This document shows, one piece after another, positions 17,904-26,674 of a stretch of DNA of 64,000 nt. The position numbers and the translations under genes are program-made. Under the pieces are notes generated by a model that saw only the letters and a list, made by a program, of their open reading frames with translations, made no database searches and had not been told where the DNA came from. The stretch spans positions 5,759 to 69,758 of the forward strand of contig JBCCTX010000002.1 of NCBI GenBank assembly GCA_039197765.1. Reading direction: 5' to 3'. The stretch's first letter is position 1, and every line of letters starts with the position of its first letter. Origin of the DNA: JBCCTX01 sp039197765. Its GTDB lineage: Bacteria > Bacteroidota > Bacteroidia > J057.

Positions 17904-18731
17904 ATGAAGACAAATATATTCCCTTTCGTGCTCTGCATATTTTCCTTTTTGTTCTACACTTCCTGCGAAGATAACTCAGAGGATACGCCTGCTCCTTCTA
18001 CGGATGAGATGGGGGTTTTTGAATTAAATATTACCACGCTGGTAAGTGGCGCGGGCTTTTCCCCAGGAGTAGTATATAAAAACCCCAAAGGTAGGGAGTA
18101 TTTTGTTTCGGCCCTGAAGATGTATATTTCTGACATCACCCTTATTGATGAATCTGGAGAAGAAACCCTCCTTTCAGAAATAGAATTATTTGATTTGACC
18201 CAACCTGGAGCCTTAAAAGTTGCTCATGGCGATGGAACTTTCAAGCAATTTGAAGTACCTGCCAAAAAATACGCTGGGGTTAGATTCGGAATCGGAGTTC
18301 CCGATAGCCTTAACCATGAAGATCCTACTGTCTTCTCCCCCGAACATCCCTTAAGCGTATTCAACTCCATGCATTGGAATTGGGCTGCAGGCTATCGATT
18401 TGTGATCATGGAAGGAAAAATCGATTCAAGTGTAACAGCTGATGGAGCCGAAATTGCCAAAGACTTTGTCTACCACCTGGGCCTCGACACCCTTTACCGC
18501 ACCATGGAGTATATGGCACCAGACCAAAGTTTCACGGTACCCACTGGAGACGAATTACAGTATACGATAGAATTGGATCTCAATCGCATATTTTTCCGAG
18601 AAGGAGACACACTCGATATTGTTGCTAGACCCACTACCCACTCGGTGCCTCCAGGTTCAGAAGCATTCCAGCTAGCAGAGACTCTTATGGATAACTTAGC
18701 TAAAAATGCAATATTTAAAGTTCCTTTCTAA
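17904..18731 (+). CDS. mbnP: MbnP family copper-binding-type lipoprotein
   Basis: A 275-residue lipoprotein: the signal ends at FYTSC with Cys21. The body is beta-rich, with the family signature MHWNWAAGYRF (residues 156-166) containing Trp158 and Trp160. In the methanotroph methanobactin-associated pair, MbnH oxidises a MbnP tryptophan to kynurenine, creating a copper site. The gene for a dihaem MbnH-like protein starts 11 nt downstream, so partner and function are supported by context. No methanobactin precursor or biosynthesis genes are present, as is usual for the Bacteroidota pairs. The symbol is by family resemblance. Confidence 0.8.
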   Translation: MKTNIFPFVLCIFSFLFYTSCEDNSEDTPAPSTDEMGVFELNITTLVSGAGFSPGVVYKNPKGREYFVSALKMYISDITLIDESGEETLLSEIELFDLTQPGALKVAHGDGTFKQFEVPAKKYAGVRFGIGVPDSLNHEDPTVFSPEHPLSVFNSMHWNWAAGYRFVIMEGKIDSSVTADGAEIAKDFVYHLGLDTLYRTMEYMAPDQSFTVPTGDELQYTIELDLNRIFFREGDTLDIVARPTTHSVPPGSEAFQLAETLMDNLAKNAIFKVPF

Positions 18732-18742
18732 GTCGAATCTAT

Positions 18743-19780
18743 ATGAGAAAATGGGGATACTTGGGATTAGGCTGGGTATTTATATGGGGGCTTTCTGCTT
18801 GTGGGGAAAATGAGGGGATTAATCCGGTCAACTCAGATATATATGAAATTGACCTACCGGACCACTTTCCTAGCCTGGAGTTTTTTATTCCAGAAGATAA
18901 TCCCTTGACGAACTCCAAAGTAGAGCTTGGGAAAAAACTTTTTTTCGATGCCAACTTATCTTCTGACGGGACCATCTCTTGTGCCTCATGCCACAAACCT
19001 GAATTGGCATTCACAGATGGGAGATCGCTGAGTATAGGCGTTCAAGGGCGACTGGGTAAGAGAAATGCTCCCTCATTGGCAAATGCAGTCTTTGGTCAAT
19101 CCTTTTTTTGGCATGGTAGTATCCCTACCCTTGAACAGCAGGCCATATTTCCTTTGGAGGATCCTAGCGAAATGGATAATAATTTTACAGAGATAATCCG
19201 TCGAGTTAATGGAGATAGCGCCTATCAACTAGCCTTTACCCAGGTATTTGGCTCTGAAGCAACTCCTGCTTTTGTAACAGACGCCCTCGCATCTTTTCAA
19301 AGGGCCCTCTTGAGCTATGAGTCCCCTTATGACAAATTCCTCCAAGGAGATTCTTCAGCCCTCACGCCTTCACAACATAGGGGGCTTACCCTTTTCAACG
19401 GGGAAACGGCCGAATGCTTTCACTGCCATAATCCCTCCTACAATTTCACTGACGAATCCTTCCGAAACAATGGGCTGTACGAAGTATATTCAGATCCCGG
19501 TCGCTGGGAAGTGACAGGACTGGAATCTGATAAAGGAAAATTTAAGGTACCCACCCTTCGAAATATCAGCCTCACCGCCCCGTATATGCACGACGGCAGT
19601 CTACCAGATCTAGAAGCTGTTTTAGACCATTACATGAGCGGAGGAAAAGCCCATCCCAATAAATCAGGGGAAATCAGAAGATTCGTCTTAAGCGAAGGGC
19701 AGAAACAAGACCTCTTGAATTTTCTAGAATCCTTAACAGATCCTTCATTTATCAATAATCCATTATTCCGAAATGACTAA
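18743..19780 (+). CDS. Dihaem cytochrome c peroxidase family protein (MbnH-like), lipoprotein
   Basis: A 345-residue protein with a lipoprotein signal (WGLSAC, Cys20) and two haem c attachment motifs, CASCH at 80-84 and CFHCH at 225-229. The spacing and PTLRN...APYMHDGS segment (about 270-286) match the bacterial cytochrome c peroxidase/MauG superfamily. Because it follows a MbnP gene by 11 nt, it is more likely the MbnH-type enzyme that oxidises a tryptophan of its partner than a simple peroxide scavenger. Probably periplasmic, facing its lipoprotein partner. A 15-bp-stem terminator lies about 125 nt downstream. Confidence 0.85.
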   Translation: MRKWGYLGLGWVFIWGLSACGENEGINPVNSDIYEIDLPDHFPSLEFFIPEDNPLTNSKVELGKKLFFDANLSSDGTISCASCHKPELAFTDGRSLSIGVQGRLGKRNAPSLANAVFGQSFFWHGSIPTLEQQAIFPLEDPSEMDNNFTEIIRRVNGDSAYQLAFTQVFGSEATPAFVTDALASFQRALLSYESPYDKFLQGDSSALTPSQHRGLTLFNGETAECFHCHNPSYNFTDESFRNNGLYEVYSDPGRWEVTGLESDKGKFKVPTLRNISLTAPYMHDGSLPDLEAVLDHYMSGGKAHPNKSGEIRRFVLSEGQKQDLLNFLESLTDPSFINNPLFRND

Positions 19781-19903
19781 AAAAATTTTTATTGTAATAA
19801 ATAAAATTCATATATAACCCTTACTGTATTTTTTCTTAGTTATCAATTGACAATCAGCTTATTAACACTCAATATCTGATTTTTTCCCATTTTTTTTCTT
19901 CCC

Positions 19904-19936
19904 AAATATTTCTTGCTTCCAAAGCAAGAAATATTT
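19904..19936 (+). terminator. Rho-independent terminator after the MbnP/MbnH operon
   Basis: A perfect 15-bp inverted repeat (904-918 with 922-936) with a 3-nt loop is followed by a run of T. It lies 124 nt after the cytochrome peroxidase stop codon, in an otherwise AT-rich gene-free stretch. Confidence 0.75.
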
Positions 19937-20007
19937 TTTTCATCGATTTTTTCTTGACTTGTTACCCAAATGTTAATAAATTGTAATTAATCACCATGAA
20001 ATATAGG

Positions 20008-20196
20008 TAGGAGTATAAGCATTTTGTGGGGCACTCCTATTAAATTGAGAAATCCCGGATGCAGGCTGCGGCCTTCAACCTCATGAGATCTCACATCCAA
20101 CTTGTTTCTAACCAACAATACGATTAAGGCTATCAAGCCTTGATGAAAGGCTTTGATCCTACGGTAAACCTTCAATTGAAAGGTTAGGGAGGTTTT
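20008..20196 (+). ncRNA. Structured intergenic element, possible small RNA or leader of the TonB-C/TPR gene
   Basis: This 464-nt gene-free stretch (19781-20244) contains a dense set of perfect inverted repeats: TAGGAGT/ACTCCTA (20008-20014 with 20033-20039), GGATG/CATCC (20057-61 with 20094-98) enclosing the palindrome TGAGATCTCA (20084-93), AAGGCT/AGCCTT with a 4-nt loop (20126-31 with 20136-41), and AACCTT/AAGGTT (20167-72 with 20180-85), followed by TTTTTT at 20193. The final hairpin plus T run looks like an intrinsic terminator 45 nt before the ATG at 20245. It does not match a riboswitch class I recognise. It could be a free sRNA (6S-like size) or a cis-acting leader; strand is inferred from the T run. 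Confidence 0.35.
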
Positions 20197-20244
20197 TTGC
20201 CAAAAAAATGGCGCACCACGACTGGATAATACAACGGTTATATC

Positions 20245-21480
20245 ATGAAGTATGGATGGATTCTTGTTCTCTCCTTGCTCAATTTCAATACGCTACAAGG
20301 TCAGAAATCAGTCAAAATTGCTGACATTCCTGACTTATTTGAGTATCACCAAGTAGACGTAAAGGCTGTGGCCCTCAATCAGCATTTGGTAAGAAAATCC
20401 ATTGGATACCCATCTAAAGCTATAAAGGATGGAATAGAAGGAAAGGTATTTTGTCGTGTGCTGGTGGATGAAAAGGGGCACTATGTACGTCATGAGCTGA
20501 CGCGCGTGGACCACCCTCTACTAGGTAAAGCTGTAGACCCGAAAGTTCATTACCTAAAATTCTCGCCTGCTTTTATCAAGCGAAATCCCGTAAGCACTTG
20601 GACGAATGTAGTTTTTTCTTTCAAGAAAGAACACCAGCGCTATGAGTTCGACCAAATTAACCTAGAGCCTCGAATGACCCGGCGATTAAATAATCCTTAT
20701 AAAAGGGCTGAGTATTACCTCACAGAAGGACAAGTTTCCCTAGATGAAGGAAACTATCGCTCCGCAGTTCGGATGTTGTCTCAAGTAATTGCCATTGGTA
20801 AAGAACGGTCAAAAAAGATTGCTTTCAAGGAGATTTCCTTTTCTACCCTGATAATAAGAAGCGAGGTTTACACAAAACAAGGGCAATTGGATCTGGCAAT
20901 CAAGGACCTCACGGAAGCCATTGGTCTTGCACAAACTACTTTGCAAAAAGAGCAAGAGATCCAATCCAATCTCCCCAATCTTTACAAAGACAGAGCAGAG
21001 TTGTATTTGATGTTTGAAAAACCCTATGAAGCGTTGGAAGACCTCCAATGGGTAGAACGCGTGTTTGAAGATTCCTCTTTCTTTATCTCCTGCCAAATCT
21101 CAGAAGTGTATCTACAAATCGACCAACTAGAACCTGCTGAGCAACGCCTATTAAAACTTCGGCACATTTTGGAAAAGGATTCTCAGTCTCAGCCAGAGGA
21201 ACTCCACTCCTATCATTCTTTACTTTATGGGGTTTTACAGATGAAAAAGGAAGAATACGAAAGCTCCTTTGCTGCGCTCCAAAGTTCGATAGAACACAAA
21301 GTGAAAAATCCACTTGCTTATTTCTATAAAGCTATGGCTATCTGGGAATTGGAAGGGGATCTTCATGTCTGTGAAAATCTACAAATTGCCATAGAGCTTG
21401 GCTTGGGGGGAAAGCGCAAAGTAAAAGCGGAGCAACTGATTGAAGAATTGGGATGTTACCGAGAAATTAGCCTAAAATAA
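20245..21480 (+). CDS. TonB C-terminal domain and TPR protein, exported
   Basis: A 411-residue protein with a signal peptide (MKYGWILVLSLLNF..., cleavage near LQGQ). Residues about 45-130 (YPSKAIKDGIEGKVFCRVLVDEKG... TNVVFSFK) match the TonB C-terminal energy-transduction fold. The rest is a series of TPR-like helical repeats (e.g. RAEYYLTEGQVSLDEGNYRSA, LYKDRAELYLMFEKPYEALEDL). It lacks the Pro-rich spacer and inner-membrane anchor of classical TonB, so a scaffolding role in the periplasm is more likely than classical energy transfer. It ends 7 nt before the convergent beta-barrel gene. A structured intergenic region precedes it. Confidence 0.8.
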   Translation: MKYGWILVLSLLNFNTLQGQKSVKIADIPDLFEYHQVDVKAVALNQHLVRKSIGYPSKAIKDGIEGKVFCRVLVDEKGHYVRHELTRVDHPLLGKAVDPKVHYLKFSPAFIKRNPVSTWTNVVFSFKKEHQRYEFDQINLEPRMTRRLNNPYKRAEYYLTEGQVSLDEGNYRSAVRMLSQVIAIGKERSKKIAFKEISFSTLIIRSEVYTKQGQLDLAIKDLTEAIGLAQTTLQKEQEIQSNLPNLYKDRAELYLMFEKPYEALEDLQWVERVFEDSSFFISCQISEVYLQIDQLEPAEQRLLKLRHILEKDSQSQPEELHSYHSLLYGVLQMKKEEYESSFAALQSSIEHKVKNPLAYFYKAMAIWELEGDLHVCENLQIAIELGLGGKRKVKAEQLIEELGCYREISLK

Positions 21481-21487
21481 GTATCTC

Positions 21488-24289
21488 CTATCTATTAGTC
21501 TCAAATTTAAATGCGCCTGATTTATGTTTTAAGCCAAATTTAGACAAGGAATAAGTAAAACCCAGTAGGAGATACCTTCCCAGCGATACGATTCGCTCTT
21601 CCTCGACAAAGGTAAGTTGGGTGCTTCGATTAATTCCTTGATTTTGGTTGAGCAAGTCAAAAACCTGTAGGGAAATTTCCCCTCGCTGATTTTCCAAAAT
21701 ATATTGTGAGCATTCTACTTGCCATATAGCAAGCGTTTGCCTGGCTCCGAAAGACTCACCAGAATAGATATCGTAATCAAGCGTACTTCCCAAACGCGTA
21801 GTGGGAGTTATGTTCCAGTCTATCTCAAGAAAATACTGCTGGGTAAAAAAGCGTTGGGAGAAGGCTGAGGATTGGACATAGGAAGTCCTAGATTCGCTGA
21901 ATCGTCCTCCCGCTACAATGTCTATGATTTCCTTTTTGCGGTTTTCCAATTTCAAGCGTATTCCTCGATTGTGCCGGGTATTTCGATCTTGCACAGAATT
22001 TATAAATGCAAAGCCTCGGTTGTAGGTATAGTTCAGGTCAACTCCCATGCGAATTCCCAAAGGTTTAATGGGCGTTCCAAAGGAAATATACCCAAGTACT
22101 AAATAGTCATTCGAAACATTAATTGGACGTATGTTTTGGCGAAATAAACTGTCGATCTCAATCGCCTGGACAATTTGATCTTGAGTATAGGTTCCCATTA
22201 ACCGTGCAAAAAGATTGGTTTGGCTGTATTGGATAAAGGAAAAATAATTAATCGATACAATGTGAATGTAGGAGGGCCTAAGGTTGGGATTTCCCCTATA
22301 GATAAATAAAGGATTGGAGTTGTCTACAATGGGCTGTAATTGCGCAACAGAGGGCTCTCGGATTTGGGTGCTATACTTTACTTCTAAATTGCGAGAGGTG
22401 GAAAATTCATAGGATCCCGAAAAACTAGGCAATAGATTGTTGAAAGTTCTGTCTACCGAACCGAGGATTCTACGGGAATTCCCTTGTAAGCGAGAAGATT
22501 GGTATTCTAATTTCGCTTGTAAAAACCATTTATTTCTTTTTCTCTGTAAAGAAACCCCTGGCCGATGGTACAGATACTCCTGGTTGAAAGCGTTGCTCAG
22601 TTCTGTGTTGAGGAGCCTTCGATTTCGAAACCTCCGATCCAAGTCAAAAAAGTCTTTTACGACATCATTTGAGTAATTCCGAAAGGAATAGGTGAGCCCT
22701 CCTATCCAACCCTTCCCTATAGGCTCAGTATAATTCCAATTGATTCCAAAGTTTAGTTGATCCTCCCGCTGCACTTGTGTCTGAAACACACTATCTCCCA
22801 TAAATGCCCGGGTACGATCTGGGAAAAATATATTTACGGCACTGAGGTCCAAATCCGAACGATTATCAGAGGTATTTAGCTCCAGGCTTAAGGCTGTAGT
22901 CCGCCCCTTTTTCTCAAAGCGCTTGCGGTAGGTCAATCGATTGTTAAGGCGTATTCTGTCGCCATTAGAAGCGTTTGTACGATCGTTGCTGTTTTCCCTT
23001 CCTCCCTCTGGATTGCGTACAAGCGTACTAGATTCCGAAAGAATATTTGTATGGTTAAATGTGGCATTCCCCCGATAAATGAGTTGTTGAGTGGAATCAA
23101 GTTTATGCTTAAGGAAAAAATTTATTCGATGGTTCAGGTTTTTACTATCCAGGTCGCTATTATCTATCGTGGTAAAAGGATTGTCGGTAAGGAGGTTCTC
23201 ACGTTGGGAGGTACGGAGACGATCCTGATCCAATTGATTGAAAAAGTAGCTACTGCGAAACTCAGTTTTAGGACCTAATTCATAATTGAAGTTTACGCCT
23301 GCTGTGCTGGTGCGCAAAAATCCATCACTTCTACCTGAGTTTAGGAGACCGCCTTCACCATTTCCGGGAGAAAAACTCATGCCGGATCCCAATCCCCCCA
23401 TAAAGCCTACATAATCCTCGAAGGAAAATCCCTGTTGATTGATGTTATTTGCATTTCCAATGAAGGAAAGTTGAAGTTTCTTATCAAACTTATTCAGATT
23501 TCCTCGAAGTCGATAGCGCTCATCCGTTCCATAGGCAGCTCCCAATTTCCCAAAAACTCCCACTTTTTTCCCCTCCTTTAAAGCCAAATTGATAGTTTTG
23601 GCATCTTGCCCATCTTCTATTCCCGTAAATTCAGCCATATCTGACTGCTTATCAAACACCTGGACCTTGTCAATTGCATCTGCAGGTAGATTCTTGGTGG
23701 CAATCCGCGGGTCATCCCCAAAGAACTCTTTTCCTTCTACCAATACTTTTTGAACATTCTCCCCCTGCGCCTTTATGCTCCCATCCCGGTTTACCTCTAC
23801 TCCAGGGAGTTTCTTCAATAAATCTTCTACTACATCATTGGGTTGGGTGTTAAAGGCATCTGCATTATACTCAATGGTGTCCCTGCGAATTCGAATGGGC
23901 GTTCGGTCGCCTGTAATCGTGATCTTCTCTAGGCTCGTAGTCAAAGCCACTAACTCTATGGGGGCTATCTCCTGAACCGAAGAGCCTGCTGTTACTTTGA
24001 CGGGGGTAAAGGATGGGGCGTATCCCAAATAGCTCACCTGGACCAAATATTTCCCAGCCTTTATCCTAGAAAACTGGAAGGTGCCATCCGGACGAGATAG
24101 GGCAAAGGCTTCCATTACAGAGTCTTCCACCTGTAACAACATCACAGATGCAGACCCTAAGGCTTGAGAAAGAGAATCTCTGACCATTCCCTCAATGCGA
24201 GTTTGTCCATAGAGGGCACTCCCCAGACAAAAACATAAAAGAAATAGGAATACATACAGGGAGTTCCTGTTAAATATGCTGTTCAACAT
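21488..24289 (-). CDS. Outer-membrane beta-barrel protein, TonB-dependent receptor-like (OMP_b-brl_3)
   Basis: A 933-residue protein with a signal peptide (ending ALYGQ), a carboxypeptidase-regulatory-like Ig domain (about residues 30-115, RIEGMVRDSLSQALGSASV... YLGYAPSF), a plug-like segment (about 120-230, with KKLPGVEVNRDGSIKAQGE) and a long beta-barrel of alternating aromatic strands. This architecture is the Bacteroidota outer-membrane beta-barrel family often encoded next to GLPGLI proteins, and here the GLPGLI gene lies 92 nt upstream on the same strand. Substrate unknown; uptake or export of peptides or metals has been suggested for such pairs. It is followed closely by a convergent gene. 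Confidence 0.88.
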   Translation of the reverse strand: MLNSIFNRNSLYVFLFLLCFCLGSALYGQTRIEGMVRDSLSQALGSASVMLLQVEDSVMEAFALSRPDGTFQFSRIKAGKYLVQVSYLGYAPSFTPVKVTAGSSVQEIAPIELVALTTSLEKITITGDRTPIRIRRDTIEYNADAFNTQPNDVVEDLLKKLPGVEVNRDGSIKAQGENVQKVLVEGKEFFGDDPRIATKNLPADAIDKVQVFDKQSDMAEFTGIEDGQDAKTINLALKEGKKVGVFGKLGAAYGTDERYRLRGNLNKFDKKLQLSFIGNANNINQQGFSFEDYVGFMGGLGSGMSFSPGNGEGGLLNSGRSDGFLRTSTAGVNFNYELGPKTEFRSSYFFNQLDQDRLRTSQRENLLTDNPFTTIDNSDLDSKNLNHRINFFLKHKLDSTQQLIYRGNATFNHTNILSESSTLVRNPEGGRENSNDRTNASNGDRIRLNNRLTYRKRFEKKGRTTALSLELNTSDNRSDLDLSAVNIFFPDRTRAFMGDSVFQTQVQREDQLNFGINWNYTEPIGKGWIGGLTYSFRNYSNDVVKDFFDLDRRFRNRRLLNTELSNAFNQEYLYHRPGVSLQRKRNKWFLQAKLEYQSSRLQGNSRRILGSVDRTFNNLLPSFSGSYEFSTSRNLEVKYSTQIREPSVAQLQPIVDNSNPLFIYRGNPNLRPSYIHIVSINYFSFIQYSQTNLFARLMGTYTQDQIVQAIEIDSLFRQNIRPINVSNDYLVLGYISFGTPIKPLGIRMGVDLNYTYNRGFAFINSVQDRNTRHNRGIRLKLENRKKEIIDIVAGGRFSESRTSYVQSSAFSQRFFTQQYFLEIDWNITPTTRLGSTLDYDIYSGESFGARQTLAIWQVECSQYILENQRGEISLQVFDLLNQNQGINRSTQLTFVEEERIVSLGRYLLLGFTYSLSKFGLKHKSGAFKFETNR

Positions 24290-24381
24290 AAGTGAATGCT
24301 TTTTTCAATAAGGCTTATGAGGAGAATGGGAAGGAATCCCTTTAGAATCCGGGGTATACACGAGATCTTCCTTAGGCCTAC

Positions 24382-25128
24382 CTAATTTCTGATTACCTTA
24401 ATTACAGTTCCACCTCCCTGGCTCTCTTCAAGCTCTTTCGTCTTTGCTTCAACGATTTCCTCAAATTCTTCCCGCGAGACCTTTTTACCTTTTGACGGAA
24501 TACTGATTGCATCTTCTGTCAACTCATCCAACACAATTTCTGTAACTTGGTATACCGTTTCACCCGCATTTATATCAGCGTCTAGGATCATACCTGGCAA
24601 TCCTCCCAGGTTTCCTGGACCTAGGCTCACGGGGATTTGAGGGGTGAACCAGGCTATGATGGTCTGGGTGCTGTCTGTGTAGACCGCTTTCTGACAGAGG
24701 AATTGATCCATCTGTTTCTGCTCTGAGGTAATCTTCCATTTATAGGGCTTTCGTTCCCCAGAAATTAGGAACATTTTCCCCATGAATTCCCGTTGTTGAA
24801 TCACTTGCCTACTCCCAAGATCGGTATGGCGAATATTAGAAGGATCGCTAAACTTCATTTTTATTTGGACCCCTTCTTCCTGAATATTTACCTCATTTTG
24901 ATCTACTTCAAGATCAGGAGCTGCCTGATAGACACCCGCATTTGCATTAAATACCAACTCCATATTATTCACTTGCTTATCTGGCAATTCAACTCCTGAG
25001 TTTTTTATTTCCTCCGGGAGATCGATCTCCAATTTTAGGCTTTCCACAAAGGTAATTTTTCCTTCCGTTTGCTGTCCCCAGGTCAAGAGACACAAACATA
25101 TTCCTATGAGAGTCAATAAACTTTTCAT
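24382..25128 (-). CDS. GLPGLI family protein, exported
   Basis: A 248-residue protein with a signal peptide (MKSLLTLIGICLCLLTWGQQ). The family hallmark appears as GGLPGMIL in the segment GPGNLGGLPGMILDADINAG, with the usual VYQVTEI after it and ITFVESL near the N-terminus. The biochemical function of GLPGLI proteins is unknown; they are periplasmic and travel with TonB-dependent or beta-barrel outer-membrane proteins, as here (barrel gene 92 nt downstream). It is divergent from a histidine kinase gene. A -7-like element (TAATTTTG on the minus strand, 25142-25149) sits only 13 nt before the ATG. Confidence 0.88.
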   Translation of the reverse strand: MKSLLTLIGICLCLLTWGQQTEGKITFVESLKLEIDLPEEIKNSGVELPDKQVNNMELVFNANAGVYQAAPDLEVDQNEVNIQEEGVQIKMKFSDPSNIRHTDLGSRQVIQQREFMGKMFLISGERKPYKWKITSEQKQMDQFLCQKAVYTDSTQTIIAWFTPQIPVSLGPGNLGGLPGMILDADINAGETVYQVTEIVLDELTEDAISIPSKGKKVSREEFEEIVEAKTKELEESQGGGTVIKVIRN

Positions 25129-25141
25129 ATATCTTTTTGGA

Positions 25142-25149
25142 CAAAATTA
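25142..25149 (-). promoter_or_regulatory. Putative -7 promoter element for the GLPGLI gene
   Basis: On the minus strand this reads TAATTTTG, matching TAnnTTTG. It ends 13 nt from the GLPGLI ATG, so the transcript would have a very short leader. No good -33 match was seen. Confidence 0.4.
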
Positions 25150-25223
25150 GGGGAATCAAGGTTAATGAATCCGTAAGAATTGTTAAAAAAGGTTAATTCT
25201 GAAGGAATCATCCATCGCAGCCT

Positions 25224-25231
25224 TATCTTTG
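25224..25231 (+). promoter_or_regulatory. Putative -7 promoter element for the histidine kinase gene
   Basis: TATCTTTG matches TAnnTTTG and ends 6 nt before the ATG at 25238, so transcription would start at or next to the start codon and the mRNA may be leaderless. The -33 region is a poor match. Confidence 0.45.
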
Positions 25232-25237
25232 TGTAAG

Positions 25238-26674
25238 ATGAATCCTAGGAGGTCAAAACATTGGATTATATGGGTAATGGGGGGAAGCCTCGCCTTATTG
25301 CTTGTGTTAGAAGTATACTGGTTGCGAGAGGAATACCTGAGAGAAAGAGAAGAAATCTGGATAGAAGCAGACCGAAGTTTTCTAGATGTAGTAAGAAATA
25401 TTCAAGATTCTATCATTCAGAATATCCTCATCCTTCCCTTTCCAAAAAATTCTTCAGATAGGCTGAAGCAATACCAACGAGATAGCGTTTTTCTTCCTGC
25501 AGATAGCTCAAACGCAAAGGTATTTTTTGCTATGGATCTTGCCCTTAAACTAAATGAAAAAATCCAAAGACCTACTTGGGATAGTCTCTCGGTAAATACC
25601 ATAGCCGCAAAAAACCAAGTAGGGAAAACCGGGATGATCTCCATTTTCGTGGAAACTACGGATTCAGATTCCCTAAAATATTCAGAACTGGACCAGAAGT
25701 TAATCGACCTTTTGGAGACTCATCTCATTAGGGATACACTCATTTCTGAAAAGCTAGATATTGTAAACCTGCGCAAAGACTCTATACAGTTTACTGGAAG
25801 ATTTACCCAGAGTTATGAAGATATGGCTACTGGGGGAAAATATGCTGCTATCGTAACCACCCCCCCAAGTAAGGTTATGCTAAGAATGTTCCCGCAGCTA
25901 TTTTTCTCTCTACTGGTATTCGCCTCGGTTATTCTAGCATTTGGAATCGCATTGAATAATGTACATCAACAAAGGCGACTATCGCGCCTACAAGATGACT
26001 TCATCAGTAACATCACACATGAGCTAAAGACCCCCTTAACTACAGTTGGCGTGGCACTTGAAGCCCTGAAGAGTTTTCCCGTTCGCAGAGATCCTGAGAG
26101 AGTCCGCGAATACCTCGATATTTCTCGACAGGAAGTAGAAAGGCTTTCAGGGCTAGTAAATAGAATTTTGAATTTTGCCTCCGTAACCGAGAATGGATTG
26201 GCGCTCAACTATGAAAGCTTGGATTTTCCCTCCTTAACAGAGGAAGTTTTAGGAACTTTTTCTCCCCAACTTGAGGCCATTCATGGGGAAGTCACCTGGG
26301 ATAGAAAAAAAGATTCACCCAATTTTCCGGGAGATAGAACGCATATCAAAAATGTGATATACAACTTAATTGAAAACGCCATCAAGTACAGTGTGGAACA
26401 AGTCACACTTCAGATTCAAACAGGGAGTAATAGCAGAAATTGTTGGCTTTCTATTCAGGACTCGGGAATGGGTATTCCCGAACCCTATCAACATAGAATT
26501 TTTGAAAAGTTCTTCCGTATACCCGATGACAAAGACCTAGGGATCCCAGGTCATGGATTGGGGCTTAGCTATGTATGGCAAGTGGTCGAGGCTCATAAAG
26601 GCAAAATTGAGGTAAGTAGTCAACCTGGTAAGGGAACCACCTTTACCTTAATTCTACCCCGTTCAGATGATTAA
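25238..26674 (+). CDS. Sensor histidine kinase (HisKA/HATPase_c), two-pass membrane protein
   Basis: A 478-residue kinase. I take ATG 25238 as the start; an in-frame TTG 9 nt upstream lies inside the promoter-like motif. TM1 is about residues 9-27, a periplasmic sensor of about 190 residues without a recognised domain follows, and TM2 is about 217-239. The dimerisation/phosphoacceptor box is NITHELKTPL with His261. The ATPase domain shows NLIENAIKYS, DSGMGIPE and GHGLGLSYV. It should phosphorylate the response regulator encoded next, whose gene overlaps by 8 nt. The divergent GLPGLI/beta-barrel genes are candidate targets or sensed envelope components. Confidence 0.92.
   Translation: MNPRRSKHWIIWVMGGSLALLLVLEVYWLREEYLREREEIWIEADRSFLDVVRNIQDSIIQNILILPFPKNSSDRLKQYQRDSVFLPADSSNAKVFFAMDLALKLNEKIQRPTWDSLSVNTIAAKNQVGKTGMISIFVETTDSDSLKYSELDQKLIDLLETHLIRDTLISEKLDIVNLRKDSIQFTGRFTQSYEDMATGGKYAAIVTTPPSKVMLRMFPQLFFSLLVFASVILAFGIALNNVHQQRRLSRLQDDFISNITHELKTPLTTVGVALEALKSFPVRRDPERVREYLDISRQEVERLSGLVNRILNFASVTENGLALNYESLDFPSLTEEVLGTFSPQLEAIHGEVTWDRKKDSPNFPGDRTHIKNVIYNLIENAIKYSVEQVTLQIQTGSNSRNCWLSIQDSGMGIPEPYQHRIFEKFFRIPDDKDLGIPGHGLGLSYVWQVVEAHKGKIEVSSQPGKGTTFTLILPRSDD

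Noticed and set aside
19987..20175. 62-codon minus-strand frame
   Set aside because: It coincides with the hairpin-rich intergenic element, where open frames can arise from palindromes; no plausible neighbour or motif.
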